NCBI GenBank assembly: GCA_030490835.1
Contig: CM059972.1
Span: 42,635,452 to 42,699,451 of the forward strand
Length of the DNA stretch: 64,000 nt
Direction: 5' to 3'
Source: Annona cherimola
Lineage: Eukaryota > Streptophyta > Magnoliopsida > Magnoliales > Annonaceae
The position numbers and the translations under genes were made by a program. The notes under the pieces were generated by a model, which was not told the DNA's origin, did no database searches, and saw nothing but the letters and a program-made list of their open reading frames with translations. Positions within the stretch are counted from its first letter, which is position 1. Each line of letters begins with the position of its first letter. Of the stretch, positions 22,277 to 32,879 are shown in pieces.

Positions 22277-22704
22277 AAATGACAGTGATAAAGAATGCTT
22301 TGTATTTCCTCGTTTGGTACACATCGGCGAATCAGACCGTCGCCGCATATCTTGTAAAGGTATGGGTCCTCCCAGATGTAGTATTTCACGTCCACCATGA
22401 ATCTCTTTTTTTGTTGATAGCTGAAATTGGATGAAATTTCTTGACAGACTAAATAATTAACAATGTCTCCATACCAAGGTAATGATGTTTCCTTGAGTGC
22501 AAGCAGGCGCTCATCGGGGAAATCCTCGTTGATTTGCTCATCTTTGGATAGATTAATCTCCTCATTTGCTGGTAGTCTAGATAGACAATCAGCTACCACA
22601 TTCTCTGTGCCTTTGTTATCTCGGACAACAACTAGCAATTCTTTTTCAGTGGTTGCATAGTTGACTTGAGCATCATCCGGGGTTTTGCTTACATTGTAGA
22701 TCAC
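22277..22704 (-). pseudogene. pol: Gypsy pol: RNase H end fused to integrase N-terminus (internal deletion, truncated)
   Basis: The minus strand encodes the RNase H motif NYATTEKELLVVV, then jumps near 22628 straight to the RNase H/integrase linker motif ENVVADCLSRL. A large part of RNase H, probably more than 100 residues, is therefore missing. The integrase N-terminal zinc-binding region follows with CGDGLIRRCVP and ends at ILYHCH. The frame then runs into foreign sequence, the reverse complement of the LTR end at 22204-22275. The integrase catalytic core is absent. Confidence 0.85.
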
Positions 22705-22710
22705 TACTGG

Positions 22711-23248
22711 CTTGTTATCCTTTCATTAACCCAAGACTGCCCCAATTGCATGGTAACTTGCATCGTACATGATCTCAAATGGTAAGCTCCAGTCAGGTGG
22801 CTGTATAATTGGGGCAGTGGTCAAAGCTTCTTTTAACCTGCAGAATGACTTTAGATAGTCATCAGAAAAATCAAATTTTACTTCTTGGTTTAGCAGGTTA
22901 GTTAGTGGCTTAGCAATCTTAAAAAAATCTTTAATGAAACGTCGATAGAAGCTGACATATCCGAAAAAACTCCGAATTTCTTTGACCGAATTAGGTGGCG
23001 GTAATTTTTCAATGACCTCTATTTTCGCCTGGTCAACCTCAATACCTTTGCTTGAGACTAAATGCCCTAATACAATTCCTTCCTGTACCATGAAATGACA
23101 CTTATCCTAGTTCACAACCAAGTTGGTTTCTTCGCACCTCTGTAAAACCTTAGACAGGTTAGATAAGCATTATTCAAATGTAGAGCCATAAAAAAAAATC
23201 ATCCATAAATACTTCCATTATGTTTTCAATATAATTAGAAAATATGGC
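22711..23248 (-). pseudogene. pol: Gypsy pol: reverse transcriptase C-part and RNase H start
   Basis: In several frames, minus-strand reading gives the catalytic FMDD box at 23198-23209, then LGHLVSSKGIEVDQAKIE, SVKEIRSFFGYVSFYRRFI and the start of RNase H (DASYHAIGAVLG). This is the typical Ty3/Gypsy order. The frame breaks by indels near 23185 (a run of A on the plus strand), and a further stop lies near 23109. RNase H is cut by a frameshift around 22724 before the deletion at 22628. Confidence 0.85.
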
Positions 23249-23250
23249 CA

Positions 23251-24046
23251 TCATGCATCTTTGAAAATGGCAGGTGCATTACAAAGACCAAAACGCATGC
23301 GTCTATATGCAAAAGTGTTGTATGGACAGGTGAAGATGGTTTTCTTTTGATCCTGTGGGTGAATAGGAACCTGAAAATAGCTGGAGTAAACATCCAAATA
23401 GCAAAAGTAAGAGTGGTTGGCTAGTCGTTCAAGCATTTGATCAATGAAAGGCAAAGGAAAATGATCCTTTCGGGTGGCAACATTTAATTTTCGATAATCG
23501 ATGCACATTCGCCAACCTGTGACTGTCCTTGTGGGTACAAGTTCATTTCTATCATTTTTCATGACAGTCATACCCGCCTTTCTTGGGTACCACATGTACT
23601 GGGCTTACCCAACTGCTATTAGAAATATGGTAAATGATTCCAGCATCAAGAAGTTTAAAAATTTCCTTTTTCACCACTTCTTTCATGTTTGGATTTAGAT
23701 GTCTTTGAGGTTCAATGCTTGTCTTACAATCTTCCTCCATTAGAATTCTATGCATGCATCGAGAAGGACTAATACTAGGTAGGTCATTAATGCAGTATCC
23801 AATTGCCTTCCTATGCTTTCTTAGTTCAGATAATAGTTCATCAGATTGGGATTCAGAAAGATTTTCATTGATTATGACTGGATAAGTATCATTTGGAATA
23901 ATATTCCTGAGATTTTTAGGAAGAGGTTTGAGTTCTACCTTTGGTGCTTCTTCCTTTGTTTTTGTTGAGGGAAAAGAATTGAGGTCTATGTCCAGCTTCC
24001 CAGGAGATGAGTCAGCAGCAGGTGAGATAAAAGGGCTTCCATCCAA
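23251..24046 (-). pseudogene. pol: Gypsy pol: reverse transcriptase N-part
   Basis: Two overlapping minus-strand frames (23552-24046 and 23251-23595) are separated by a frameshift near 23570-23590. Recognisable blocks are KEEIFKLLDAGIIY, SWVSPVHVVPKKGG, the catalytic Asp block CYLDVYSSYFQVP, CIDYRKLN and FGLCNAPAIF. This is the Ty3/Gypsy polymerase palm and fingers. The stretch before the polymerase (KVELKPLPKNLR) is the usual connector after protease in Athila-type elements. Confidence 0.87.
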
Positions 24047-24097
24047 GAGAGTTGCACAAGCAGACAGTTCAGGGTTATCATTTTCAACAGTTACACT

Positions 24098-24745
24098 CTA
24101 AATGATACATACCTCTATCGGGTCATCTTTTTCTTCGATCGGCAAAGGGTTGATGACGTCGACCCGCAGGCAAGAGTTATCGGTTGATAGGTGCTTTGTT
24201 GCCTCAGAAAGATTAAATTCAACCTTTTCATCTCCAACTGTCAGTGAGAGTCGACCATTCTTGACGTCTATGATGGCTCCAGCAGTGGCTAAGAAAGGTC
24301 GTCCGAGAATGATTGGGATTTGGTGATCCTCTTTCATGTCGAGGACTACAAAGTCGACTGAGATGAACAATTTTCCGACTTTCAAGGGAACGTCTTCAAG
24401 AATGCCAACTGGGAATTTGATTGATCGGTCGGCCAGTTGGAGAGACATAGACGTTGGTTTTGGATCACCCATGTTCAGCTTTTTATAAATGGAGAGTGGG
24501 ATCAGACTTACACTAGCTCCGAGATCACATAGCGCTTTACTGATTTGGACATTCCCAAGAGCACATGGAATGGAGAAGCTTCCAGGGTTCTTTAGCTTCT
24601 TAGGTAACTTGTCCTGCAAAATAGCGCTGCACTCCTTAGTGAGTGCAATGGTTCCGTACTCCTCGAGTTTTCTTTTGTTGGATAGCATGTCCTTGAGAAA
24701 TTTTTCATAAGCTAGCATTTGGGAAAGCATGTCAATGAAAAGCAC
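24098..24745 (-). pseudogene. pol: Gypsy gag-pol: aspartic protease region
   Basis: A 215-codon open frame on the minus strand. The protease motif is ALCDLGASVSLIPLS, with D-L-G in place of D-[ST]-G. From family knowledge this variant is usual for Athila/Tat-type Gypsy elements. A second conserved block is IPIILGRPFLATAGA, the flap and hydrophobic Gly of retropepsins. The upstream part (CSAILQDKLPKKLKNPGSF) is also typical. It reads open to its stop at 24098, but upstream and downstream stops break the polyprotein. Confidence 0.88.
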
Positions 24746-26152
24746 GTTGATTGATAGGTTCTTGAGAGTAGAAACAAACTTCTCAAACTACTTTTGAAGC
24801 TTAGCTTGTCGTTGCCTTTGTGGGAACGGGAGAGGAGGCTGGTAAGGAGGTGGTGGTACATATGGCTTCTCCACCACTAGTTCTGGTTGTGGCTCCTCTT
24901 CTTACTTCTTTTCCTGCTCGGCATCCTTTTCTATGACCATTTGAGGTGGGTCGAGCTGCTTCCCACTCCGCAAGGTAACAGCCTGCACCTGCTCCCTAGG
25001 GTTTACTTCAGGTTGGCTAGGGAGTTTGTCCTGTTTTCTTTGGGATGAGGCAGTGGCATTTTGAGCAATTTGATTTTCAAGCAACTTGATGTAGGTTTGC
25101 ATTTGATCCATTATTTCATCATTTTTCTTGAGCATTAGAATGATATTTTTGAGCATGGACTCAATGGGTTGGGCTTGAGGTGGTGTAGGTAAGGCTTGCT
25201 GGGTTTGATATGAAGGATGGTTCAGTCGTTTTCTAAGGAAACCAGGTGGCTTATTATTTTGAGCATAATTTTGGGTGTTTGACTGGTTTGCCCAAGAGAA
25301 ATTGGGGTGGTTTCTCCATCCAGGGTTGTAAGTATTAGAGTAAGGGTTACCATAAGTTCGAGCATCATACTGGTTGTTGATTCCACTGGCTTGCTCGCCT
25401 GTGGTGTCTTTAATGGCAAAACTACACTCAGTTGTGTAGTGTGAAGCTCTACAGATTTCACATGAAATGTGTCCAGAAGAAGATGCATTCCGGTCTGTGG
25501 ATTCCTGCTTCTTTCGCTACAAAATTTTATCAAGTTTATCATGTGTAGCATGTATGGATTCGATGTCATATACATTACCTAACTGAGAGGTTCCTTGGAC
25601 ATCATCGTACTGAGAATCATAAAGAGCTAAGTCATCGAGGAGTTCAAGAGCCTCCTCGTCAGTGAGTTACATGAATCGGCCATCAGCGGCTGAATTGACG
25701 GTGCTTCGGCTAGGTCGATCGAGTCCGTTGAAAAAGTTTTCAATGATATCACCTTGCGAGATGCCATGATGAGGGCACTTGCGCTGCAAATCTTTCATCC
25801 TCTCCTACGCATCATATAGGGTTTCGCCATCTTTCTGGATGAACTGATTGATCTCATATCTGATTTTCCTAATTTTATTGGGTGAAAAGAATTTTTCCAG
25901 GAATGCAGTAGAAAGCTCCTCCCATGTGTTGAAAGTGTCAGGCGGCATAGAATAGAACCACTAGCTTGCCCTGTCACGAAGAGAAAATGGGAAAAGTTGC
26001 AGACAGATTACCTCACGTGGAATATTTTGCACCCTGATCGTGTTGCACAACTGCAGGAACTTAGTGATGTGAACGGTTGGGTTTTTAAAGGGTAGTCCAG
26101 CAAATTGGTCCTGTTGAACCATCTGGATGAGACCGGGATTTAGTTTAAAATT
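24746..26152 (-). pseudogene. gag: Gypsy gag, main part (interrupted by a solo LTR and by stops)
   Basis: Minus-strand gag starts abruptly inside the coding region at 26152, where the long LTR inserted. It contains the capsid motif GLIQMVQQDQFAGLP, LFPFSLRDRAS, then a stop where the family has Trp (near 25962). The capsid helices continue (EKFFSPNKIRK), followed by CPHHGIS and a single CCHC-like cluster CEICRASHYTTEC (near 25455). A Pro/Asn-rich region has NPYSNTYNPGWRNHPNFSW. The C-terminal part has a coiled-coil-like segment at 24902-25156. Several stops and frame changes lie in between. The first codons of the same gag are at 32711-32869. Confidence 0.85.
26148..26152. repeat. Target-site duplication, left (AAATT)
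   Basis: AAATT before the LTR start at 26153 is repeated at 32706-32710 after the LTR end. Together with gag continuity on both sides, it shows a clean solo LTR. Confidence 0.9.
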
Positions 26153-27292
26153 TATGAAACCCGGACACAAGTAAGGTTTATTTATATACAATTGGCATAT
26201 AAATATGAATCAAGTATAATTTAGTGGAACTATAAATGATTTCCAATTGTAATATTGACGATTTATTGCAATTAGGGCAAGTGATTATGAATGATCAATA
26301 TAAGCCGCTATGGGTCAATGTGATTAAAGAAGCTTAATAAGGATTAGGGAATGTGATTATATTGAGAATAATTACCTCATATAGTATGGTTTAATTAATG
26401 GATATTATGATGCTAATTATGCAGTTAGAGTAGAAAATGCTAGAAAATGCGTAATTCGACTCCGGGAAGGCGGATTAAGATGAAAATTGAAAGGTAAGCA
26501 CATAATTTTGTGCTTAATCATATGGAAATGATGGATTATGAAAATATTAATGAAATTAAGGTGGAAAATTGGTCATCACCGTTAAAATTCAAAGATGGTT
26601 TCAAATGGGCATAAATTGAGCTAGAAAAGTTGGATTGAGATGAAATTTGAAATGGACGGTTAAAATTATGAGATCTATGCAATGAGAGGCTTGGAATAAG
26701 ATAATTATGATAAAATCAAGTACTTAATTCCATGATTTAATGGTTAATGGATTAGCTCAAAGGAGCTTGAAAAGGTGGCCATACATGTGGACGATCAGGG
26801 GCTTATACTTGATTTTTTTTAATTTTTAAAAATGAAAACATGTGTATTTAAATGACCTCAGAAGCTAGGGGGAGATGTGGACGAGATTTGGGTTGATTTT
26901 TATGCCAAGAAAATGCCAAAAAACCCATGATAAGTGGACCCCACCATATGGACAGCAATGGAGCATGGGAGAGAGGTGCACGGTCAAGCAGCTTTTGGAA
27001 TTTTTTTTAATTTTTTAAATTGATAAATTGACCCCTAATCAAGCTAGCTACCTAGGGTGATTAAATACCCATTAATTAAACTGAAAATTCGGTGGAAAAA
27101 ATGGCAAAAAGTTGCTGCAAGTGGACCCCACCCAAGTGGACAGCTTTATTTAAAAGCTGGATATGGCTCTGGAAAACAATCTGAAAAAAATATTAAGTGA
27201 GTAAATATGTGGCTGAAAATTTTTGTGTAAACTATAGGGTAAATTTGCAAAACTTTACCCTCCATTTTCCGTCGCAATTGTAAAATAAATGC

Positions 27293-27302
27293 CTATATAA
27301 GC
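27293..27302 (+). promoter_or_regulatory. Putative LTR TATA box
   Basis: CTATATAAGC lies at the place corresponding to 7794 in another copy, about 1.14 kb into the LTR, and is followed by a GA-rich leader near 27335. Confidence 0.4.
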
Positions 27303-28855
27303 AAGCAGTGTGGACGTTCTAGATTTCTGTTTGGGAGAAAAATATAATAAAAATGAAAGGTGCAGTGGCTGGAACGATCTAAGGGAAGAAAACATGAAGA
27401 AAAGAAGGGTATTTCAAGTGCTCAAAGTAGGGATTATCAATTAATCAAGTAAGTATATGTTAATTTTGATTTTATACTTCAAATCTGGAAGTTATATGAT
27501 GTTGTTAACTAAAATATGAACGGAATAGTAAATGGATGAATTTTAGCATGAAAATTTTTGGGAAGAATCATTATGGAGTTATTAAGGAACGAAAAAAAAT
27601 TTATCCTAAAAGGATAAGCATGTTTCAAATTCAAAATCCGAGAAGATTAACCCAAACAGGGTAAAACGGGTGATAGGATCAGCTGTAGAAAATGATATTT
27701 AGTAATTTTTATACAAATAATTTTCGGCTGAAAATTTTACAGGATATATAAGAAATATTGGGGATCACAGGAAAAAATTAAAAATTAGGTTTTTATGGGC
27801 ATAAATATACCCAATAAGTTACGTGGTTAAGGCTGACTGAAAATGGATGCTGCTGTCCAGCAAGGAAACAATACAAAAATAAATATAAATGTTTAATTTT
27901 TTATGCTGAAAATATTTATTTTGGTTAATTAATGTATTTATTAAGGCATGATAGAAATTTCAGATCAAAACTACTTGATTTGATATTAATTCAAGATTTT
28001 GATAGTTCAGTACGCCTGATTTCAGCATATGTAGATAGTTGGAGAAAACAATCAAAAAGAAATATGAAACCTATGTAAAAATGATCCAAATTGATATATA
28101 TGTTAATATACTAAATTTTTGTTAGGAAAAGTTGGATTAATAGCTGAAAATTTGGATTTATAAAACTGTTTAGGGTTATGTGTTGAGAAACACGTTAAAC
28201 TTGTGAAAAATGGGTTCCAAAGTTGCTGTTTTGGAAACCTATGATTAGTGGATTTAAATCCCATAAAAATAACCTAAAAAAATTGGTAATTAGGGTTAAT
28301 TATCATGCTAAATTAGTGACCGAGTTTCTGACTTGGGAAATTTTATGAAATGCCTCAAATATGTGTTACCAAATGGGCATTTGTGAAAGGATAAACATGC
28401 ATAGGTGATAAATAACTTATGTAATGTGATTTTGTGAAAAAATTCATAAAAATATGATAAATTTTGTGAATATATTGCTGTTTAGAATTACATGATGTTA
28501 ATCTCAAACTTTGGGATTAATTAATGAGGTTTAAGGCAACAATGGGTGCTTAAAATGAGCAACGATGTGTGAAAAATGATAAATATGTTAAAAATGATAA
28601 ATGGAGGTAATGAACCTCCAAATAATTATTTAATGAAATATTATTACATGTATGTAAGTTTACCCTACATAAGGGTATTAAAAATGAATAATGTGTTGTA
28701 TAGGTTATGATACGTATGAACACCCGACTTGAAAGACAAGTGGGCTAAGTTAGTATAATATAAGTCCAAATAGATTTATATAGGTTGAAAAACCTAAGGA
28801 ATATAAGTATTTGAAGATAATTCAAATAAATAAAATGTTATTTTTATTTATCTAG

Positions 28856-28902
28856 GCAAAGGCAAGGAGAAGAATGGAAGAAAAGGATTATAGCGATCTC
28901 AG
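28856..28902 (+). other. Splice-like mini-cassette of long LTR
   Basis: 47 bp between TTTATCTAG and GTAAGCAAGCAA, beginning GCAAAGGCAAGG and ending GATCTCAG. It is the longest version of the cassette among the copies. Confidence 0.5.
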
Positions 28903-29857
28903 GTAAGCAAGCAAACTTTCTAAAATGTTATTTTCTTTCTATGTGATTGATGTGATTGAAATCTTTATGTTATGTTTTGACGAATGGGCAAGCACAAGTT
29001 TTGAAAATAATAGCTTTAATGCAAAGCCACAAGTTTTGAAAAATGACGGCTTTAATAAAAAGTCGTAAGTTTTGGAAAAGAATGGCTATAAAGAAAAGCC
29101 TCAAGGTTTGCTTCATAGGAAGCAAGCAATACGTTTTAAGATAAGGATTTTATCACAAGGGTTGCCTTAGATTGGTAATGCTTTATGTTAATAGAATTCG
29201 AGAATTTTGCTTATGAGTAAGCAAGTTCTCCACGATAATGTTTTCAAAGGATTTCACGTTTTATGTCGATGCTTTTTTTTAAGAATTTGCTTTTTAGTAA
29301 ACAAGTTTTTTTATGATGTTGTTTCAAAAGCATTTTATAAGAAAAAGGGAATTTTTCCCTTTTTCACAAAGCAACAATTGTAAATAAGTTTTGAATTGCT
29401 CTTATGATGATTAATGATAAATAATCATGTTATAAAAAAATGGATTTGATTTATGAAAAAGATTTGTTTTGCTAGATCTTGATAATTAAATAATAAATGA
29501 TGATTTGTAAATAGTTCATATGTTTTGAAATGATATTCAAAAAGTTTTGATTTCCTTTAGATAAGAAAATCTATATTGAAAATATCTTGAAAAAAATGTT
29601 TACACGGATGTGTTGAAAGGGATTTAAGGATGACCAACCTCCTATGTTGATTTCATAAAATGGTTTAATTTTAAAAATTCAAAGCTTTTGAAATTCTTTT
29701 ATAAAGATTTTAAGATGTATTATTTTTCAAACATTTCAAATGTTTATCAAAATATTTTACTCAAAATGTTTCTAAAAGAATTTAAGGAAGGTCATCCTGA
29801 AATTTGATTTCAAATAACAACTTGTTAAAGTGGGTGCGCTTGATTACAAGTTGACAC

Positions 29858-30025
29858 GGACTACGGTCTGTGATGTGTTTTTGAAAATGATTTTTAAATA
29901 TATAGACTTCGGTCTAATATTTTTGTGTATTATGGATACAGACAGAGGTCTGTGATCCCGGTTTAAAAGGACATAGTCTACGGTCCGTGGTTCTTTAAAC
30001 CAAACGGGCTACGGTCCGTCATAAT
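29858..30025 (+). repeat. Palindromic CGGTCTGTG repeat block
   Basis: Degenerate units such as CACGGACTACGGTCTGTG and ACAGACAGAGGTCTGTG match the block at 10850-11036 in order and spacing. It ends at the GC-rich core (TACGATGCACCAG). Confidence 0.6.
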
Positions 30026-30516
30026 AATGTACGATGCACCAGTACAAGAAACAGGCAGGTTGTAGAGCACAGTTGGGCCCACTCTACATAAGGCCAAGTC
30101 ACTAAAGGATGGCAGGAGTGCCAGCAGCGCCCTCCCTAAGATGGGGGAAGGATAAATAAACAGCCGCCTGGCTAGCGTGCTGTTAAGGATTCTCTTCCAA
30201 AAGGTATAAATGATCACTTGCTAAGTGTCACTACTAGATGGAGAGAAATGTGTTTACGTATGTTTTTCTTTCCAAAAGCCCAAAGATTAGGATATAAAAG
30301 CATTTATACAAAAAGTTATCCTAAATTAGATTTCTATGAGCCATTATGCATAAGTTACCCTAAAAGCAGGGTATTTTACATAAAATGTGTAAATATTAAG
30401 AATAAAAAGAAATAGTTTCTATGCAAAAGTTTTCATGAAAAGGATTTATGACTTGTTTGCTATAACAAGCCCCAAGATGGGGATTATGAAAAAGAGTTTA
30501 TGTTGGAAAATGTTTT

Positions 30517-31075
30517 GGACATAAGAATGTCCATTTCCAAAAGGTTTATGTGGGAAAAATGGTTGGACATGAGAATGTCCAATGCCAAAGTGTTTTAATA
30601 AAAGGTATTTTAGGACATATGAATGTCCATTGCCAAAGGAAGCTATGTGAAAAAATATTTCGAGACATTAAATGTCTCTTGGCTAAAGGATTTTATGATG
30701 AAAAATATTTTTGGACACAAAAATGCCCTTTGCCCAGAAAGTCTTATGTAAATAATGTTTTAGGACATGAGAATGTCCTCCCTTGCCAAAGGATTTATGA
30801 GAAAAATATTTTGGACGTAAAACGTCCATTGACAAGAGATGGTTTTATGTAAATGTCTTTGAACGTTAGAAATGTTCATCTAAGATCAAAGAAATTAATT
30901 AAGAAGGGTAAAACATATATGTTATGCCTTAACAAGCCTAGATGTGGCTTGTAAATGATTTTAAGAATAAATATTTTATGATAATGTTCAAGGACATAGA
31001 ATTGTCCTCATGAACAAAGGATTTCATGATAATGTTTCTAGACATATAAATGTCCTCATGAAAAAGGTGTTCAAG
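30517..31075 (+). repeat. Covarying hairpin array, copy 1
   Basis: About ten units of 45-60 bp, each with a short palindrome. Examples: GGACATAAGAATGTCC (30517-30532), GGACATGAGAATGTCC (30565-30580), GGACATATGAATGTCC (30613-30628), GAGACATTAAATGTCTC (30662-30678) and GGACGTAAAACGTCC (30813-30827). Spacers carry ATTGCCAAAGG. The arms differ between units but remain complementary. Confidence 0.8.
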
Positions 31076-31544
31076 ATATTTATGAAAAAGGTTTTCAAGG
31101 AAGTCTTGCCCTAATAAGAAAATGCTTGCTTACTGAATTGTCACTCACGTTTTATTTTCCTAAACCTTAGATAGGTACTGGGAAACTCAAGGAGATGCAA
31201 ACCTAAGCAACGAATAAAGGTACGTGATGGTAGCCATGTGGGCTATAAAGAATGGGAAAGCATGGTTTAAGGTTCTAAGGTTCTAAGGTACGTTTTTCTT
31301 TCCAAAAGCCCAAAGATTGGGATATAAAAGTATTTATATAAAAAGTTATCCTAAATTGGATTTCTATGAGCCATTATGCATAAGTTACCCTAAAAGCAGG
31401 GTATTTTACATAAAATGTGTAAATATTAAGAATAAAAAGAAATAGTTTCTATGAAAAAGTTTTCATGAAAAGGATTTATGACTTGTTTGCTATAAACAAG
31501 ACCCAAGATGGGGATTATGAAAAAGAGTTTATGTTAGAAAATGT

Positions 31545-32110
31545 TTTGGACATAAGAATGTCCATTTCCAAAAGGTTTATGTGGGAAAAATGGTTGGACA
31601 TGAGAATGTCCAATGCCAAAGTGTTTTAATAAAAGGTGTTTTAGGACATATGAATGTCCATTGCCAAAGGAAGCTATGTGAAAAAATGTTTTGAGACATT
31701 AAATGTCTCTTGCCTAAAGGATTTTATGATGAAAAATATTTTTGGACACAAAAATGTCCTTTGCCGAGAAAGGCTTATGTAAATAATGTTTTAGGACATG
31801 AGAATGTCCTCCCTTGCCAAAGGATTTATGAGAAAAATATTTTGGACGTAAAACGTCCATTGGCAAAAGATGGTTTTATGTAAAGGTTTTTGAACATTAG
31901 AAATGTTCATCTAAGATCAAAGAAAATTAATTAAGAAGGGTAAAACATATATGTTATGCCTTAACAAGCCTAGATGTGGCTTGTAAATGATTTTAAGAAT
32001 AAATGTTTTATGATAATGTTCAAGGACATAGAATTGTCCTCATGAACAAAGGATTTCATGATAATGTTGCTAGACATATAAATGTCCTCATGAAAAAGGT
32101 GTTCAAGATA
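31545..32110 (+). repeat. Covarying hairpin array, copy 2 (in the tandem duplicate)
   Basis: Duplicate of 30517-31075. It includes GAACATTAGAAATGTTC at 31892-31908, where copy 1 has GAACGT...ATGTTC, and GGACACAAAAATGTCC, where copy 1 has ATGCCC. Confidence 0.8.
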
Positions 32111-32705
32111 TTTATGAAAAAAGTTTTCAATGAAGTCTTGCCCTAATAAGAAAATGCTTGCTTACTGAGTTGTCACTCACGTTTTATTTTCCTAAACCTT
32201 AGACAGGTACCGGAAAACTCAAGGAGATGTGAACCTAAGCAACGAAGAAAGGTACGTGATGGTAGCCATGTGGGCTATAAGGAATGGGAAAGCATGGTTT
32301 AAGGTTCTAAGGTATGTTAATGTGTATGTGAATTTAATTAGAATTTTAAGTTCTATATGATTGAATGATTGAATGTATGTATGTTTGGAAATGTAAATGT
32401 CATTGTAGAAAAGTATGAAGAGATGCTATGAATGAGATGATGAAATTTATTACAAGTGTATTGCCGCTTGTATGATGTATGATGTTGATTTTAAAGAAAT
32501 GATTGATGAATAATGGTGTGAAATGTAAAGATATGAATGAATGATGCAGAATGTGATGAAAAACGATGATGAAGGAAAAGAAAAAAAAATTAGACGAGAT
32601 CCAATTAAGAACCCGCCGCGTGATCAGGGCAACAATCCTGATTCACATTTACCAATCGATAAGGTCTTGAGGTAAGGAAGTGACGTCTCGGTTTGGGGCG
32701 CCACA

Positions 32706-32710
32706 AAATT
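32706..32710. repeat. Target-site duplication, right (AAATT)
   Basis: It matches 26148-26152 and directly follows the LTR end CCACA. Confidence 0.9.
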
Positions 32711-32869
32711 TCTTCCATCGATCTCTGGTTCAACTATGCATGATTGGAATCTACGAGGTTTCGGGCGGTTCCAATCACTAAGAGTTACCCTTCTTGGAGG
32801 AGCGTTGTTCTCAGCTTGGCCTTCCTCCTGCTCTTGATGTGGCGGATTTGGATTGTTGTATTCCGCCAT
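32711..32869 (-). pseudogene. gag: Gypsy gag, N-terminal fragment
   Basis: The minus strand from the ATG at 32869 encodes a Pro/Gln/Glu-rich N-terminus (MAEYNNPNPPHQEQEEG), then RVTLSDWNRPKPRRF and IVEPEIDGRNF, where the long LTR interrupts it. The next residues (KLNPGLIQ) lie at 26152 and below. In the Athila-type family this N-terminal stretch precedes the capsid domain directly, so the two fragments are one gene split by the 6.55-kb LTR. Upstream, the Gypsy leader is lost within about 30 bp, where Copia-type LTR sequence begins. Confidence 0.8.
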
Positions 32870-32879
32870 GGTTTCTTTA

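Larger units (their letters stand above)
30263..32310 (+). repeat. 1.03-kb tandem duplication inside the solo LTR
   Basis: 30263-31292 and 31293-32310 are near-identical tandem copies (offset 1030 bp). Both begin TTTTTCTTTCCAAAAGCCC and end in AAGCATGGTTTAAGGTTCTAAGG. Only scattered substitutions separate them (for example GATTAGGATAT versus GATTGGGATAT), so the duplication is younger than the LTR. It explains much of this copy's extra length. Confidence 0.85.
26153..32705 (+). mobile_element. Solo long LTR (6553 bp) inserted in Gypsy gag
   Basis: The start is TATGAAACCCGGACACAAGTAAGG and the end GTTTGGGGCGCCACA, flanked by the perfect TSD AAATT. The interrupted Gypsy gag resumes at exactly the same codon region on the two sides (GRNF / NFKLNPG), which fixes both LTR ends. 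Internal order: TATA-like box 27293, leader, splice-like cassette 28856-28902, CGGTCTGTG block 29858-30025, GC-rich core 30027-30250, two tandem copies of the hairpin segment, and the conserved 3' terminal 260 bp. No internal domain or second LTR is present, so it arose by LTR-LTR recombination. Confidence 0.85.

Noticed and set aside
30550..30852. 100-codon frame with repeated short motifs in the hairpin array
   Set aside because: It follows the spacing of GGACAT hairpin units; the tandem duplicate at 31580-31880 does not keep it open.
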